Assembly (NCBI RefSeq): GCF_000374165.1
Contig: NZ_KB893751.1
Coordinates: 1-41,193, forward strand
Source of the DNA: Parafrankia elaeagni
GTDB lineage: Bacteria; Actinomycetota; Actinomycetes; Frankiales; Frankiaceae
Reading direction: 5' to 3'
Length of the DNA: 41,193 nucleotides
Both the position numbers and the translations under genes were made by a program. Positions 15,472-25,264 of this stretch are shown one piece after another. The first letter of the stretch is position 1, and every line of letters starts with the position of its first letter. The notes beneath the pieces are model-generated. The model saw nothing but the letters and a program-made list of their open reading frames with translations. It had not been told where the DNA came from and did no database searches.

Positions 15472-17850
15472 TTGAGCGACACCACCGACGTGCTGCCCGA
15501 CAGCGCACGTGAGTCTGCGGCGCCTGCCTCGCCCGTCGACAGTTCCGCTGCGGCCGGCCTGACGTCCGTAGACACCTCCGGTGCGCCCGGGGCGAACGGC
15601 AGCCATGCCGTTCTCTCCGGGCCGGCCGGTGCTTCCGCCGATGCGTCCGCGCCTCGGCGTCGGCGGTCCGGCACCGGCCTGTCCGCCATGCTCCTGCCCG
15701 AGCTGCAGGCGATGGCCTCGCAGATGGGCATTCCCGGGGTTGGCCGGCTCCGCAAGGGCCAGCTGATCGCGGCCATCCAGAACGTCCAGAACGGGGAGGT
15801 GGCAGCCCGGCCGGAGCCGCGTTCCGCCGAGCCGTCGGGGCAGGCCGAGTCGTCGGCGCCCGCGCCCGCCGTGCGGCCGGTGCAGGAGAGCCCGGGCACC
15901 GCCCCGGCGTCTGCGCCCGTCCAGGGAAGCGGCGCGGCGGAGCCGGTCCAGGCCGGCGCCGCCGGTCCGGCCGTCTCCACCGAGTCGGCGCCCACGACGA
16001 CCCGGGTGCGCGGGCGGCGTGGCTCCTCCCGTGGGGTGACAAGCCCTGCGGGAGAGCAGCAGACCCTCCCCGCCGCCCCGTTGCAGGGTGGCACCGAGCC
16101 CGCCGAGGACGCCCCGCGTCCCCAGCCGGCCACCGAAGGCGCCGCGGCGCCGGTCGCCGCGGTGAGCGCCCCGGCCCGGGGGGTCGGGGCGAGCGGATCC
16201 GAGAGCACGACCCGTGGCCGTGACCGCTCCGGCGACCGCGAGCGCACGGGTGACCGTGACCGCTCCGGCGACCGCGAGCGCACGGGTGACCGTGACCGTT
16301 CCGGCGACCGGGAGCGGTCCGACCGGTCCGGCGAGCGGTCCGAGCGGTCAGCCGACCGGGAGCGGTCCGGTGACCGGGAACGGTCCGGTGAGCGGTCTGA
16401 CCGCCCCGAGCGTTCTGATCGTTCCGAGCGGCCTGACCGTTCCGGCGATCGTGCTGACCGTGCCGGCAGCGACCGCGGGGGGCGTACTGCGCCCGCCGAC
16501 CGCGAGCGTGACCGTGGCGGCGCCGACAGGTCGAGGTCCGGTGACCGGACCCAGCCGGGTGACCGGCCCGCCGACCGCTCGCCACAGGGCGACGCGGGTC
16601 AGGGCGACGACGAGTTCGGCGGGCGCCGCCGGGGCCGTTTCCGGGAGCGTGGTCGCAACCGCGGGCGCGGCGGCCAGGGCGGTACGACCGACACGGAGCC
16701 GACGGTGCGGGAGGACGACGTCCTCGTGCCGGTCGCCGGCATCCTCGACGTCCTCGACAACTACGCGTTCATCCGGACCAGCGGGTACCTGACCGGTCCC
16801 ACGGACGTGTACGTCAGCCTTGCCCAGGTGCGGCGCAACGGCCTGCGGCGCGGCGACGCCATCACCGGCGTGGTGCGCGCGCCGCAGGAGGGCGAGCAGC
16901 GCCGGGACAAGTACAACGCGCTGGTCCGGCTGGACACCATCAACGGGATGGAGCCGGAGGAGGCGCGCGGTCGGCCCGAGTTCCACAAGCTCACCCCGCT
17001 GTACCCGCAGGAGCGGCTGCGGCTCGAGACCGAGCCGCACATGATGACCACTCGGGTCATCGACCTGGTGATGCCGATCGGCAAGGGCCAGCGCGCACTG
17101 ATCGTGAGCCCGCCGAAGGCCGGCAAGACGATGGTGCTGCAGGCGATCGCCAACGCGATCACCACGAACAACCCGGAATGCCACCTCATGGTCGTGCTCG
17201 TGGACGAGCGCCCCGAGGAGGTGACCGACATGCAGCGGTCGGTGAAGGGCGAGGTCATCGCCTCGACCTTCGACCGCCCGCCGGCCGACCACACCAACGT
17301 CGCCGAGCTGTCGATCGAGCGGGCCAAGCGGCTCGTCGAGCTGGGTCATGACGTCGTGGTCCTGCTGGACTCGATCACGCGGCTCGGCCGGGCCTACAAC
17401 CTGGCGGCGCCGGCGTCCGGGCGCATCCTGTCCGGTGGTGTCGACTCGACGGCGCTCTACCCGCCGAAGCGGTTCCTCGGCGCGGCGCGCAACATCGAGA
17501 ACGGCGGCTCCCTGACGATCATCGCGACCGCGCTGGTCGAGACCGGTTCCACCATGGACACGGTCATCTTCGAGGAGTTCAAGGGCACCGGTAACGCCGA
17601 GCTCAAGCTGGACCGCAAGATCGCCGACAAGCGGACCTTCCCGGCGGTGGACGTCGACGCCTCCGGAACCCGCAAGGAGGACATCCTGCTGGCGCCCGAG
17701 GAGCTTGTGATCATGCACAAGCTCCGGCGAGTCCTGCACACCCGGGAGCCGCAGCAGGCACTCGACCTGCTGCTCGACCGGCTGAAGCAGAGCCGGACGA
17801 ACTACGAGTTCCTGATGCAGATCGCCAAGACCGCGCCGCCACAGGACTGA
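15472..17850 (+). CDS. rho: transcription termination factor Rho with large Arg/Asp/Ser-rich insert
   Basis: Hexameric RNA-dependent ATPase that ends transcription. 792 residues against about 420 in E. coli. Order: an N-terminal helical domain ([20 protein letters not shown]), a disordered region with an RDRSGDRER-type repeat (about 245-390), a basic [17 protein letters not shown] patch, the cold-shock-like RNA-binding domain (about 415-490), Walker A PPKAGKT (547-553), and Walker B ending at Asp633 ([12 protein letters not shown]). Actinobacterial Rho proteins carry such inserts, which bind RNA and change termination. TTG 15472 was chosen: AGGAAGGA lies just upstream, and the SDTTD start recalls streptomycete Rho. 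Upstream in-frame starts exist but the sequence there looks like leader. A hairpin lies between this gene and rpmE. Confidence 0.96.
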   Translation: MSDTTDVLPDSARESAAPASPVDSSAAAGLTSVDTSGAPGANGSHAVLSGPAGASADASAPRRRRSGTGLSAMLLPELQAMASQMGIPGVGRLRKGQLIAAIQNVQNGEVAARPEPRSAEPSGQAESSAPAPAVRPVQESPGTAPASAPVQGSGAAEPVQAGAAGPAVSTESAPTTTRVRGRRGSSRGVTSPAGEQQTLPAAPLQGGTEPAEDAPRPQPATEGAAAPVAAVSAPARGVGASGSESTTRGRDRSGDRERTGDRDRSGDRERTGDRDRSGDRERSDRSGERSERSADRERSGDRERSGERSDRPERSDRSERPDRSGDRADRAGSDRGGRTAPADRERDRGGADRSRSGDRTQPGDRPADRSPQGDAGQGDDEFGGRRRGRFRERGRNRGRGGQGGTTDTEPTVREDDVLVPVAGILDVLDNYAFIRTSGYLTGPTDVYVSLAQVRRNGLRRGDAITGVVRAPQEGEQRRDKYNALVRLDTINGMEPEEARGRPEFHKLTPLYPQERLRLETEPHMMTTRVIDLVMPIGKGQRALIVSPPKAGKTMVLQAIANAITTNNPECHLMVVLVDERPEEVTDMQRSVKGEVIASTFDRPPADHTNVAELSIERAKRLVELGHDVVVLLDSITRLGRAYNLAAPASGRILSGGVDSTALYPPKRFLGAARNIENGGSLTIIATALVETGSTMDTVIFEEFKGTGNAELKLDRKIADKRTFPAVDVDASGTRKEDILLAPEELVIMHKLRRVLHTREPQQALDLLLDRLKQSRTNYEFLMQIAKTAPPQD
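16219..16317 (+). repeat. 36-bp tandem repeat inside rho
   Basis: Two exact 36-bp copies (16219-16254 and 16255-16290, each starting CGTGACCGCTCCGGCGACCG) and a diverging third part. They encode [12 protein letters not shown]-type units, and shorter SGERSDR-like units continue to about 16470. Unit length is a multiple of three, so the Rho insert can change length without frameshift. Confidence 0.92.
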
Positions 17851-17917
17851 CCGCACCGTGGGCCCGCCGCACCGTGGGCCCGGCACGTTCCGGGCCCTGG
17901 CGCACCGGGGCATCACG

Positions 17918-17951
17918 GCCGGCGGGACCCGGAACACCGGGTCCCGCCGGC
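17918..17951 (+). terminator. terminator hairpin after rho
   Basis: A 15-bp perfect stem (GCCGGCGGGACCCGG and its complement) with loop AACA, 68 bp after the rho stop codon. There is no U tract. It may end or attenuate read-through from rho into rpmE. Confidence 0.7.
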
Positions 17952-18076
17952 GGTGTTGTACCCGGCGGCGGGCCAGGTCCGGTCGGACGGGTCTGGCACA
18001 CTGGCAAACCATCGGCTCCGGTTCACGCTGTCCGCGCCCGCGGCAGCGACCCGGCGGCCACATCGGAAGAGGGACC

Positions 18077-18313
18077 ATGAGGGCTGACATCCACCCCACG
18101 TACAACGAGACCGTGGTGACCTGCACCTGCGGGAACACGTTCACCACGCGTTCGACCAAGGACGACGGCGCCATCAGCGCCGAGGTGTGCTCGCAGTGCC
18201 ACCCGTTCTACACGGGCAAGCAGAAGATCATGGACGTCGGCGGGCGTGTGGAGAAGTTCGAGCGGCGGTTCGGCCGGCGCCGCCCCGGCGACGCGGCCGG
18301 CGGCGCGAAGTAG
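18077..18313 (+). CDS. rpmE: 50S ribosomal protein L31 (zinc-binding form)
   Basis: Ribosomal large subunit protein L31, 78 residues. It starts [16 protein letters not shown] and carries the zinc ligands Cys16, Cys18, Cys38 and Cys41, so it is the C+ type rather than the zinc-free paralogue made in zinc starvation. The block [20 protein letters not shown] is diagnostic. GGAAG lies 8-12 nt before ATG 18077. It sits between a rho terminator and its own strong terminator, so it is probably a single-gene transcript, in the usual rho-rpmE-prfA order. Confidence 0.97.
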   Translation: MRADIHPTYNETVVTCTCGNTFTTRSTKDDGAISAEVCSQCHPFYTGKQKIMDVGGRVEKFERRFGRRRPGDAAGGAK

Positions 18314-18322
18314 GTATCCAGC

Positions 18323-18354
18323 GGCGCCCGCACCGGGTCTCCCGGGCGGGCGCC
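18323..18354 (+). terminator. terminator hairpin after rpmE
   Basis: GGCGCCCGC (18323-18331) pairs with GCGGGCGCC (18346-18354) and an inner CCGGG-TCT-CCCGG stem stacks above it with a single A bulge: 14 G:C-rich pairs starting 10 bp after the rpmE stop. Confidence 0.82.
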
Positions 18355-18517
18355 GTTCGCGTCCTGCCGTTCGCATATCCGGGGGTGTTCCCGCGTCCGG
18401 TGTTCCCGCGTGCCGGCCGGCGCCGCGCGCCGCCGCTCGCGAACTGGCGGTAACGTCGCCACAGCCTTCGCGGCCGCGGGGCCCGCGACGCCGGTCCTGA
18501 CGACTGAAGGAACTGTG

Positions 18518-19588
18518 ATGACCTCCCCGCTCGCGAGCATGATCGCCGAGCACGCCGACATCGAGAAGCGGCTGGCGGACCCGGACCTGCACAACGACCC
18601 GTCGGTGGCGCGGGAACTGACCCGCCGGTACGCCGAGCTCGCGACCCCGGTCGATCTCGCCCGGCAGCTGGAGAGCGTCGAGGGCGACCTGGAGGCCGCC
18701 CGGGAACTCGCCGAGCAGGACGTCTCGTTCCGCGACGAGGTCGTGGCACTGGAGGAAAGCCTGGCCGAGCTCAACGGCCGGCTGCGGGCCTACCTGGTGC
18801 CGGTCGACCCCGACGACAGCCGTGACGCCATTCTCGAGGTGAAGGCCGGCGCCGGCGGCGAGGAGTCCGCGTTGTTCGCGGGCGATCTGCTGCGCATGTA
18901 CCTGCGCTATGCCGAGCGGCGCGGCTGGCGCACCCAGGTGCTGGACGCGAACCCCAGCGACCTCGGCGGCTACCGGGACGTGAGCGTCGCGGTGAAGGCC
19001 CGCCGCTCCGCCGCGCCCGGCCACGGGGTGTTCGGGCGACTGCGTTTCGAGGGCGGCGTGCACCGGGTGCAGCGGGTGCCGGTGACCGAGTCCGCGGGGC
19101 GCATCCACACCTCGGCGGCGGGCGTCCTCGTGCTGCCCGAGGCGGCCGATGTGGACGTCGAGGTCGACCCCAACGACCTGCGGATCGACGTGTTCCGGTC
19201 CTCCGGGCCCGGTGGGCAGAGCGTCAACACGACCGACTCGGCGGTGCGCATCACCCACCTGCCGACCGGCGTGGTCGTGTCCTGCCAGAACGAGAAGAGC
19301 CAGCTCCAGAACAAGGAGTCGGCGATGCGGATCCTGCGCGCCCGGCTGCTCGCCGCGGCCCGGGAGAAGGCCGACTCCGAGGCGGCGGCGGCCCGGGCCA
19401 GCCAGGTCCGCACGGTCGACCGCTCGGAGAAGATCAGGACGTACAACTTCCCCGAGAACCGGATCAGTGACCACCGGATCAACTACAAGGCCCACAACCT
19501 CGAGCAGGTGCTCGACGGCGACCTCGACTCGCTGATCGACGCGCTGACCGAGGCCGACCAGGCCACCCGGATGGCGGGGACTCCGTGA
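18518..19588 (+). CDS. prfA: peptide chain release factor 1
   Basis: Recognises UAA and UAG and releases the finished peptide. 356 residues, normal length. The stop-codon tripeptide is PVT (188-190, in [11 protein letters not shown]), the RF1 form rather than the SPF of RF2, and the catalytic GGQ is at 232-234 ([17 protein letters not shown]). The C-terminus [20 protein letters not shown] is typical. ATG 18518 follows GAAGGA with 8 nt spacing. The stop overlaps the start of prmC, whose product methylates the GGQ glutamine. Confidence 0.97.
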   Translation: MTSPLASMIAEHADIEKRLADPDLHNDPSVARELTRRYAELATPVDLARQLESVEGDLEAARELAEQDVSFRDEVVALEESLAELNGRLRAYLVPVDPDDSRDAILEVKAGAGGEESALFAGDLLRMYLRYAERRGWRTQVLDANPSDLGGYRDVSVAVKARRSAAPGHGVFGRLRFEGGVHRVQRVPVTESAGRIHTSAAGVLVLPEAADVDVEVDPNDLRIDVFRSSGPGGQSVNTTDSAVRITHLPTGVVVSCQNEKSQLQNKESAMRILRARLLAAAREKADSEAAAARASQVRTVDRSEKIRTYNFPENRISDHRINYKAHNLEQVLDGDLDSLIDALTEADQATRMAGTP

Positions 19589-20673
19589 CCATCCCGCCGG
19601 AGACCATCCCGCCGGTGAGGATCCCGCCGGTGAGGACCCCGCCGGCGGCGGTGACGTCGGAGGGCCAGGTGACCCTGGCCGGCGAGCTCGCCGCCGCGGT
19701 GGCGCGGCTGGCCGCGGCCGGCGTCGCCAGCCCGCGGGGAGATGCGGAGCAGCTCGCCGCGCACGTCCTCGACGTCTCCCGCGGGCGGCTGGCGCTGGTC
19801 GAGGTCATCAGCACTTCGGCCGCCCAGGAGCTGCGCCACCTGGTCGAACGGCGCGCGGACCGGGTCCCGCTGCAGCACCTGACCGGTCTCGCCGGTTTCC
19901 GGCGGCTGGACATCGCCGTCGGGCCGGGGGTCTTCATCCCGCGCCCGGAGACCGAGTGGGTCGTGGAGGAGGCCATCCGCCTGCTGCGGGTCTCCGGCGC
20001 GGTACGTCCGATCTGTGTCGACCTGTGTGCCGGGTCCGGAGCCATCGCGCTGTCGCTGGCGGACGAGGTCCGCGGCGCCGAGGTCCACGCGGTCGAGCTG
20101 GAGCCGGCCGCGCTCGACTGGCTGCGCCGCAACGTCGGGCGCACCGGCCTGCCCGTGCGGGTGCACCAGGCGGACGTGGGTGTCGTCGGCGCCGGTCCTC
20201 CGCCTGCCTCCGCAGCCTCGACCCGATCGGCCGCCGAGCCGGTGGGCGGGGTCCTCCGGGCCCCCGGGGTCCTCGGGGTGCTCGGGGTGCTCGGGGAGCT
20301 GGCCGGGCGGGTCGACCTGGTGGTCAGCAATCCCCCGTATCTTCCTGACCATGAGCGGTCCCGCGTCGAGCCCGAGGTCGGCCGGCACGACCCGCCCGCC
20401 GCACTGTGGGGCGGGCCGGACGGCCTGGACGGCCCGCGGGCCGTGGTGACGGCCGCGGCCGGGCTGCTGCGTCCTGGCGGCCTGCTCGTCATGGAGCATG
20501 CCGACGAGCATGGGCAGGCGGTTCCCGCGCTGCTCGCGAGCGGCGGCCCGTGGTCTGGTTCGTGGTCCGACATCGTCGATCATCCCGATCTCGCTGGGCG
20601 GGACCGGTTCGTCACCGCCCGGTGGGATCCGCCGGGTCGGGGCCGGCCGGGCAGCGCCGGAGAGGACGCCTGA
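19585..20673 (+). CDS. prmC: peptide chain release factor N5-glutamine methyltransferase
   Basis: SAM-dependent methylation of the GGQ glutamine of release factors. 362 residues. It has [34 protein letters not shown], the SAM loop [16 protein letters not shown] and the catalytic NPPY (249-252, [11 protein letters not shown]). Longer than the usual 280-290 because of a repetitive Pro-rich N-terminus (IPPVR units) and a low-complexity insert before NPPY containing [14 protein letters not shown] 19585 overlaps the prfA stop (GTGA), a coupling of substrate and modifying enzyme. The stop shares one base with the next start (TGATG). Confidence 0.95.
   Translation: MTIPPETIPPVRIPPVRTPPAAVTSEGQVTLAGELAAAVARLAAAGVASPRGDAEQLAAHVLDVSRGRLALVEVISTSAAQELRHLVERRADRVPLQHLTGLAGFRRLDIAVGPGVFIPRPETEWVVEEAIRLLRVSGAVRPICVDLCAGSGAIALSLADEVRGAEVHAVELEPAALDWLRRNVGRTGLPVRVHQADVGVVGAGPPPASAASTRSAAEPVGGVLRAPGVLGVLGVLGELAGRVDLVVSNPPYLPDHERSRVEPEVGRHDPPAALWGGPDGLDGPRAVVTAAAGLLRPGGLLVMEHADEHGQAVPALLASGGPWSGSWSDIVDHPDLAGRDRFVTARWDPPGRGRPGSAGEDA
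19591..19650 (+). repeat. 15-bp tandem repeat at the start of prmC
   Basis: Four 15-bp units of the form ATCCCGCCGGTGAGG, two of them identical, encode [15 protein letters not shown] and TPPAA. A 9-bp repeat CTCGGGGTG also occurs inside prmC at about 20271-20297. Confidence 0.9.
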
Positions 20674-21323
20674 TGCTGGTTTTCGACTGCTCCGACGAGG
20701 GGCAGCGCGCTGCCGGGCTGGACGCGGCCGCCGACGCCGTCCGCCGGGGCAGGCTCGTGGTGCTGCCGACCGACACCCTGTACGGCCTGGGCGCGGACGC
20801 GTTCGACCGTGACGCGGTGGCCGGGCTGCTCGCCGCCAAGGGCCGTGGCCGGGACATGCCCGTGCCGGTGCTCGTCGGTTCCTGGCGGACGCTGGACGGA
20901 CTCGCCGAGCAGGTCACCGGGCAGATCCGTGACCTCATGCGTGCCTTCTGGCCGGGCGGTCTGACCCTGGTCATCAACCACGCGCCGTCCCTGCGGTGGG
21001 ATCTGGGCGACGCCCGCGGCACGGTCGCGGTCCGCATGCCGCTGCACCCGGTCGCGCTGGAGCTGCTCGCCCGGACCGGTCCGATGGCCGTGTCCAGCGC
21101 GAACATCAGCGGGCGTCCGGCGGCGACGGATGCACAGGACGCGATGATGCAGCTCGGTGGCGCCGCGGAGGTGTACCTGGACGGGGGCCCGACACCGGTC
21201 GGCACCGCGTCGACGATCCTGGACTGCACGGGCCCCGTTCCGGTGGTCGTGCGGGAGGGCGCCGTCGGGCTGGCGGCGCTGCGCTCCGTGCTGCCGCTCG
21301 TCCAGGAGCCTGCCCGCCGCTGA
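20673..21323 (+). CDS. L-threonylcarbamoyladenylate synthase (Sua5/YciO/YrdC family)
   Basis: Makes threonylcarbamoyl-AMP from threonine, bicarbonate and ATP, the first step of the t6A modification of tRNAs reading ANN codons. 216 residues, YrdC domain only, without the extra C-terminal Sua5 domain. Marks: [17 protein letters not shown], the [13 protein letters not shown] loop (usually KxRxxxxPL), [10 protein letters not shown] and [16 protein letters not shown] 20673 overlaps the prmC stop by one base, so it is coupled. The order prfA-prmC-sua5 is widely conserved in actinomycetes. Confidence 0.94.
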   Translation: MLVFDCSDEGQRAAGLDAAADAVRRGRLVVLPTDTLYGLGADAFDRDAVAGLLAAKGRGRDMPVPVLVGSWRTLDGLAEQVTGQIRDLMRAFWPGGLTLVINHAPSLRWDLGDARGTVAVRMPLHPVALELLARTGPMAVSSANISGRPAATDAQDAMMQLGGAAEVYLDGGPTPVGTASTILDCTGPVPVVVREGAVGLAALRSVLPLVQEPARR

Positions 21324-21330
21324 GACGTCC

Positions 21331-21336
21331 TATCCT
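21331..21336 (+). promoter_or_regulatory. possible -10 box TATCCT ahead of glyA
   Basis: TATCCT lies 7 nt before an in-frame ATG at 21344, 24 nt upstream of the ATG chosen for glyA. This arrangement would give a leaderless mRNA with eight extra residues. No -35 box is evident. Confidence 0.4.
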
Positions 21337-21367
21337 GGGCCTCATGGCGGCGGGAGGCGGAGACAGC

Positions 21368-22642
21368 ATGAGCACCCCGTTCTGGGGCCCGGACTTCGAC
21401 CTGCTGCGGGCCACTGATCCGGAGATCGCCTCGGTCGTGCTCGACGAGCTGAGCCGGCTGCGCGGGGGGCTGCAGCTGATCGCGAGTGAGAACCTCACCT
21501 CGCCGGCGGTACTGGCAGCGCTGGGGTCGACGCTGTCGAACAAGTACGCCGAGGGCTATCCGGGGCGCCGGTACTACGGAGGCTGCCAGGTGGTGGACCG
21601 GGCGGAGGAGCTCGGGATCGCCCGGGCCCGGGCGCTGTTCGGAGCCGACCACGCGAACCTGCAGCCCCACTCGGGCGCCCAGGCGAACTTCGCCGCCTAC
21701 GCGGCGCTGCTCACCCCCGGCGACACCGTCCTGGCCATGTCACTGCCGCACGGCGGGCATCTCACCCACGGCAGCCGGGTGAACTTCTCCGGCCGCTGGT
21801 TCGACGTGGTGGGCTACGGCGTCCGGGAGGACACCGAGCTGATCGACTACGACGAGGTGCGCCGGCTCGCGCTCCAGCACCGACCCAAAATGATCATCTG
21901 CGGTGCGACCGCGTACCCGCGGCGGATCGACTTCGCCGCGTTCCGGGCGATCGCCGACGAGGTGGGCGCCTGGCTGCTGGTGGACGCGGCGCACTTCATC
22001 GGCCTGGTCGCCGGCGGGGCGCTGCCCAGCCCGGTGCCCTACGCCGATGTCGTGACCTTCACGACCCACAAGGTCCTCCGCGGCCCCCGGGGCGGCATGA
22101 TCCTCTGCCGCGCCGAGCTCGCGGCCCGTATCGACAGGGCGGTCTTCCCCTTCAGCCAGGGCGGGCCGCTGATGCACGCGGTCGCGGCCAAGGCGGTCGC
22201 GCTGCGGGAGGCCGCGAGCCCCGCGTTCGCCGCGTACGCACGGCAGGTGATCGCCAACGCGCGGGCACTCGCGGATGGTCTGGCCTCCGAGGGGCTGCGG
22301 CCGGTCGGTGGCGGCACGGACACCCATCTCGCCCTGCTCGATCTGCGGGAGCTCGGCGTGACCGGGCGCGATGCCGAGGCCCGCTGCGACGCGGCGGGGA
22401 TCACGCTGAACAAGAACGCGATCCCGTTCGACCCGCAGCCGCCGGCGGTCTCCTCCGGCATTCGGGTGGGCACCCCCGCGGTGACGACCCAGGGCATGCG
22501 CGAAGGTGAGATGAAGGAGATCGCCGGGCTGATCTCCCGCGCCGTCCGCGACCCGGGCGCGGTGGGGGAGGTGGCGGCGGCGGTGTCGACACTGGTCGAC
22601 CGCTACCCGGCCTACCCGGCCTACCCGGCCTACCCGAGATAG
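21368..22642 (+). CDS. glyA: serine hydroxymethyltransferase
   Basis: PLP enzyme converting serine and tetrahydrofolate to glycine and methylene-tetrahydrofolate. 424 residues. Marks: [42 protein letters not shown], the PLP Lys235 in [13 protein letters not shown], and [12 protein letters not shown]. The C-terminus ends in a YPA repeat. Two starts compete: ATG 21368 with GGGAGG 10 nt upstream, used here, and ATG 21344 with TATCCT 7 nt upstream (leaderless). It follows sua5 by about 44 bp. Some actinomycetes also have glyA just before wecA and the atp genes. Confidence 0.95.
   Translation: MSTPFWGPDFDLLRATDPEIASVVLDELSRLRGGLQLIASENLTSPAVLAALGSTLSNKYAEGYPGRRYYGGCQVVDRAEELGIARARALFGADHANLQPHSGAQANFAAYAALLTPGDTVLAMSLPHGGHLTHGSRVNFSGRWFDVVGYGVREDTELIDYDEVRRLALQHRPKMIICGATAYPRRIDFAAFRAIADEVGAWLLVDAAHFIGLVAGGALPSPVPYADVVTFTTHKVLRGPRGGMILCRAELAARIDRAVFPFSQGGPLMHAVAAKAVALREAASPAFAAYARQVIANARALADGLASEGLRPVGGGTDTHLALLDLRELGVTGRDAEARCDAAGITLNKNAIPFDPQPPAVSSGIRVGTPAVTTQGMREGEMKEIAGLISRAVRDPGAVGEVAAAVSTLVDRYPAYPAYPAYPR
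22603..22636 (+). repeat. 9-bp tandem repeat at the end of glyA
   Basis: CTACCCGGC is repeated three times plus a partial copy just before the stop, encoding [12 protein letters not shown]. It lies at the extreme C-terminus where length change should be tolerated. Confidence 0.92.
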
Positions 22643-22732
22643 CCGGGCACCTGGCGACGGGCTGGAATGCCGGTGATGGTCTGGCCTGTCCAGGTCCGCC
22701 CAGGCGAACGATGAACTGCGGGATGGGTTGAC

Positions 22733-23842
22733 ATGCGTGAGTACGTGCTCGTCTTCGCGGTCGCGGCCGCGGTCACCTTCCTCACGACCCCGATCGCCCG
22801 CTGGATCGCTTTCCGTGTCGGGGCGGTCGCCCGACCGCGCGCCCGGGACGTCCACGCGACGCCGACACCGCGGCTCGGCGGCCTGGCGATGCTCGCCGGG
22901 CTTTATGCCGGACTGGAAGTGGCAGACCATCTGCCATTTCTGTCCGTGGTCTCCCAGGACTGGTCGGAGACGCGGGCAGTACTGGTCGCCGGCACGCTGA
23001 TCTGCCTTCTGGGCGCGGCGGACGACCGCTGGGAGCTGGATTCGCTGACCAAGCTCGCCGGTCAGGTGGCCGCTGCGGGCGTGATGGTTCTGCTGGGTGT
23101 GCAGTGGTCCTTCGCCATCGACCGGGACAGCCAGACCACGCTCAGCTTCGGCCCGGAGACCGCCGTACCGCTGTCCATTCTCGCGACGCTCATCCTGGTC
23201 AACGCGATGAACTTCATCGACGGTCTGGACGGGCTCGCCGCCGGTGTGGCGGCGATCGCCGCCGGGGCGACGTTCTATTTCGCCTACCAGATAGCGGTGA
23301 TCAACGGCTTCTACCGTGCGTCGCCCGCGGCCCTGCTGGCGGCGGTCACAGCCGGCGTCTGCGTGGGCTTCCTGCCGCACAACTTCAATCCGGCCCGGCT
23401 GTTCATGGGCGACTCGGGATCGATGCTCATCGGCCTGCTGTCGGCCGCCTCGATGATCTCCGTGACGGGGCAGGTCGCGTACGGGGGTTACGCTGGACCC
23501 TCCAGGCAGCTACCGTCGCTGATCCCGCTGGCGATTCCGCTGGCGGTGCTGGCTGTTCCGGTGCTTGACCTGGGGCTCGCGGTCATCCGGCGCACGAAGG
23601 CCGGCCGCTCGCCGTTCGCGGCCGACAAGATGCACCTCCACCACCGGATTCTCTCCATTGGAAACTCCCATGTCAGGGCGGTTCTACTGATGTACTTCTG
23701 GGCCGCGCTCGTCGGATTCGGAGGCGTGGCGGCGTCCTTCTCCGACTCGCCGCTCCCGATCCTCGCCGCCACCGTCGGTATCGGGTTGCTGGCGCTCGTG
23801 GCGCTGCTCCTGGGCGGGCAGCGAGCGGCTCGTCGGGCATGA
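22733..23842 (+). CDS. wecA: polyprenyl-phosphate GlcNAc-1-phosphate transferase (WecA/MraY family)
   Basis: Integral membrane enzyme that moves a sugar-1-phosphate, probably GlcNAc-1-P, from its UDP carrier to a polyprenyl phosphate, the first step of linked cell-wall glycan synthesis. 369 residues with about ten hydrophobic segments. Family motifs: LGAADDRWELD (aspartate pair), NAMNFIDGLDGLAAG, HNFNPARLFMGDSGSM and ADKMHLHHRIL. The actinobacterial gene in this place starts arabinogalactan or teichoic-acid-like polymers, but the sugar cannot be read from sequence. ATG 22733 lacks a strong ribosome site. The stop overlaps atpI (ATGA), so wecA may contribute transcription to the atp locus. Confidence 0.92.
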   Translation: MREYVLVFAVAAAVTFLTTPIARWIAFRVGAVARPRARDVHATPTPRLGGLAMLAGLYAGLEVADHLPFLSVVSQDWSETRAVLVAGTLICLLGAADDRWELDSLTKLAGQVAAAGVMVLLGVQWSFAIDRDSQTTLSFGPETAVPLSILATLILVNAMNFIDGLDGLAAGVAAIAAGATFYFAYQIAVINGFYRASPAALLAAVTAGVCVGFLPHNFNPARLFMGDSGSMLIGLLSAASMISVTGQVAYGGYAGPSRQLPSLIPLAIPLAVLAVPVLDLGLAVIRRTKAGRSPFAADKMHLHHRILSIGNSHVRAVLLMYFWAALVGFGGVAASFSDSPLPILAATVGIGLLALVALLLGGQRAARRA

Positions 23843-24498
23843 TCGCGACGGCGCTCCCGGCGCTGCGGGCCGGCCTGTGCATGATGGCGGCACTGCTGGC
23901 GGTCGTGCTCGCAGTGGCCGGCGCGGTGCGCGGCGCCGCCGGCGCGGCCGGGGCGGCACTCGCGGTCGGCCTGGTGGCGGCGTTCTTCGCGCTCGGCAAG
24001 CTCGCGCTGGTCGCGGTCGCCCGCCGCGGGGCCACCACGATGCTGCTGCCGGCCGCTCTCGGGGTCTACGCGGCGAAGGTCTGCGTTCTCGGCGTCGTTC
24101 TGCTGGCCCTACGTGATGTGACCGCGATCGACCTGCAGAGTTTCGCCTGGTCGATCATGGCCGCGACACTGTGCTGGGTGGGAGCCGAGGTCTGGGTCGC
24201 CGCCCGGCTGCGGGTTCCGTTCTACGATCCGGCGACCTTCGACCCGGCGCGGGTCGCGCCGCTGCTCGCCGACCGGGGGGACCCTCCCGGAGCGCCCCGT
24301 GGAGCCACGAACGTGCCCTCGACCAGCCCGGCGGCACCGTCCACCCGGCCGAGCCAGGCCGGGCGGCCCGGCCAGTCGGGCCAGATCGGCCCGGCGGACC
24401 ACCAGACGGACCACCAGACGGACCAGGCGAACGGGACCAGCCGTCAGGGGCAGGCAGGACCGCCGGCAGTGGCCGGCGAGCAGCCGCAGGTGCTGTAG
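23839..24498 (+). CDS. atpI: AtpI-like ATP synthase accessory membrane protein
   Basis: Small membrane protein at the head of the ATP synthase locus, 219 residues. It has four hydrophobic segments in the first 130 residues, with GVYAAKVCVLGVVLLALRDV then SFAWSIMAATLCWVGAEVWV like the AtpI of streptomycetes. AtpI proteins are thought to help assemble the c-ring. A hydrophilic tail of about 80 residues (Pro, Ser, Gln, Asp; HQTD repeated) is longer than in most relatives. The ATG overlaps the wecA stop. Identity rests on topology, position and weak motif likeness. Confidence 0.72.
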   Translation: MIATALPALRAGLCMMAALLAVVLAVAGAVRGAAGAAGAALAVGLVAAFFALGKLALVAVARRGATTMLLPAALGVYAAKVCVLGVVLLALRDVTAIDLQSFAWSIMAATLCWVGAEVWVAARLRVPFYDPATFDPARVAPLLADRGDPPGAPRGATNVPSTSPAAPSTRPSQAGRPGQSGQIGPADHQTDHQTDQANGTSRQGQAGPPAVAGEQPQVL

Positions 24499-24601
24499 GC
24501 ACCGCAGGGACTGTCAGGCACCGCGGGCAACGGCAGCCAGCCGCCGGCGGACCGGAGCGGTCGTGGGTGGGGAACCGCCGTCGGCCAGGATTAGGAACAA
24601 C

Positions 24602-24892
24602 GTGACGGTGAGCGACACCAACGGGCCCTCTCGCGGCCATTCGGGCAAAAAGGACAATGCGAAAAGGGAGGAAAGACTACGATCAGGCTCGGCCCACTCG
24701 CCGAATCCGCCGCCCGGTGAAGCCTGGGGCATCATCGGGACCATCCTCGGTGGTGGGGGGTTCTGGGGGCTGGTGGGCTTCGGGGCTGACCGCCTGCTGG
24801 GCTTCGAGGCCCTGTTTTTCCCGATCGGTCTGATCGTCGGCGTCATCGCGGCGCTGTATCTGGTCATCTACCGGTTCGGGGCGCCGCGTTGA
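24602..24892 (+). CDS. AtpZ/AtpI-family protein
   Basis: A 96-residue protein with two membrane helices, WGIIGTILGGGGFWGLVGFG and FPIGLIVGVIAALYLVIYRF, linked by a short loop (ADRLLGFEALF). This is the pattern of AtpZ, a small protein that, with AtpI, is linked to ATP synthase and Mg/Ca transport. The N-terminal 40 residues are charged and disordered. GTG 24602 has AGGA 5 nt upstream; GTG 24608 is an alternative. It lies 103 bp after atpI and 372 bp before atpB. Confidence 0.75.
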   Translation: MTVSDTNGPSRGHSGKKDNAKREERLRSGSAHSPNPPPGEAWGIIGTILGGGGFWGLVGFGADRLLGFEALFFPIGLIVGVIAALYLVIYRFGAPR

Positions 24893-24932
24893 TGGAGCGT
24901 TGAGCGACACTTCGGCAACGTAGTGTGACAAG

Positions 24933-24986
24933 ATGTCCAAAAACCCAACGGATGATGAACGTTCGACTGTCTGTCGGAGATCTTAG
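24933..24986 (+). CDS. possible 17-residue leader peptide upstream of atpB
   Basis: ATG 24933 lies 6 nt after TAGTGT (24921-24926), the same geometry as the leaderless genes elsewhere in the window, with a weak TTGAGC 15 bp further up. The frame encodes MSKNPTDDERSTVCRRS and ends in TAG. So short a frame can arise by chance; only the promoter geometry and its place ahead of the ATP synthase genes support it. Confidence 0.22.
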   Translation: MSKNPTDDERSTVCRRS

Positions 24987-25165
24987 TCCCGCAACGAGTG
25001 CTCTCCAGCGTCCGGCCGGATAGCATCTGCCCTGTCGAGGAGCGTCGTGTGGATGCGATCGGCACTGGACGCCTCCGCTTCGACCGCGCCGGGTCCGGGA
25101 CAGTGAGTCCCCTGCCGCCGGAGCTGTGAACGGATCGCATCCAGCGGTCATCCGCTTGTCTTCGA

Positions 25166-25196
25166 TTGCCCGGGGCGGCGGCCCACCCCGTATAGG
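25166..25196 (+). promoter_or_regulatory. candidate promoter of atpBEFHAGDC
   Basis: TTGCCC (25166-25171), 19-bp spacer, TATAGG (25191-25196), about 70 bp before the atpB start. The spacer is slightly long and the call is tentative. Confidence 0.35.
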
Positions 25197-25264
25197 GTGA
25201 GGTCGATCCAGCCCTGGGTGGATCGCGAACTTTGTCAGCATAAATGATCTTGGAGGTATCGGAA

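Larger units (their letters stand above)
24893..25264 (+). other. leader and probable promoter region of the atp operon
   Basis: A 372-bp gap before atpB, less GC-rich than the genes around it. It holds TAGTGT at 24921 just ahead of a 17-codon ORF, TAGCAT at 25021-25026, a second short ORF (ATG 25053 to TGA 25106, GAGGAG 10 nt upstream) encoding MRSALDASASTAPGPGQ, and TTGCCC-19 bp-TATAGG at 25166-25196. Several start points for the ATP synthase mRNA are therefore possible. No known RNA motif was recognised. Confidence 0.45.

Noticed and set aside
16219-16317. possible CRISPR array
   Set aside because: The repeats are adjacent without spacers and lie in frame within rho; they are a protein-coding tandem. 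No other array-like pattern was seen in the window.
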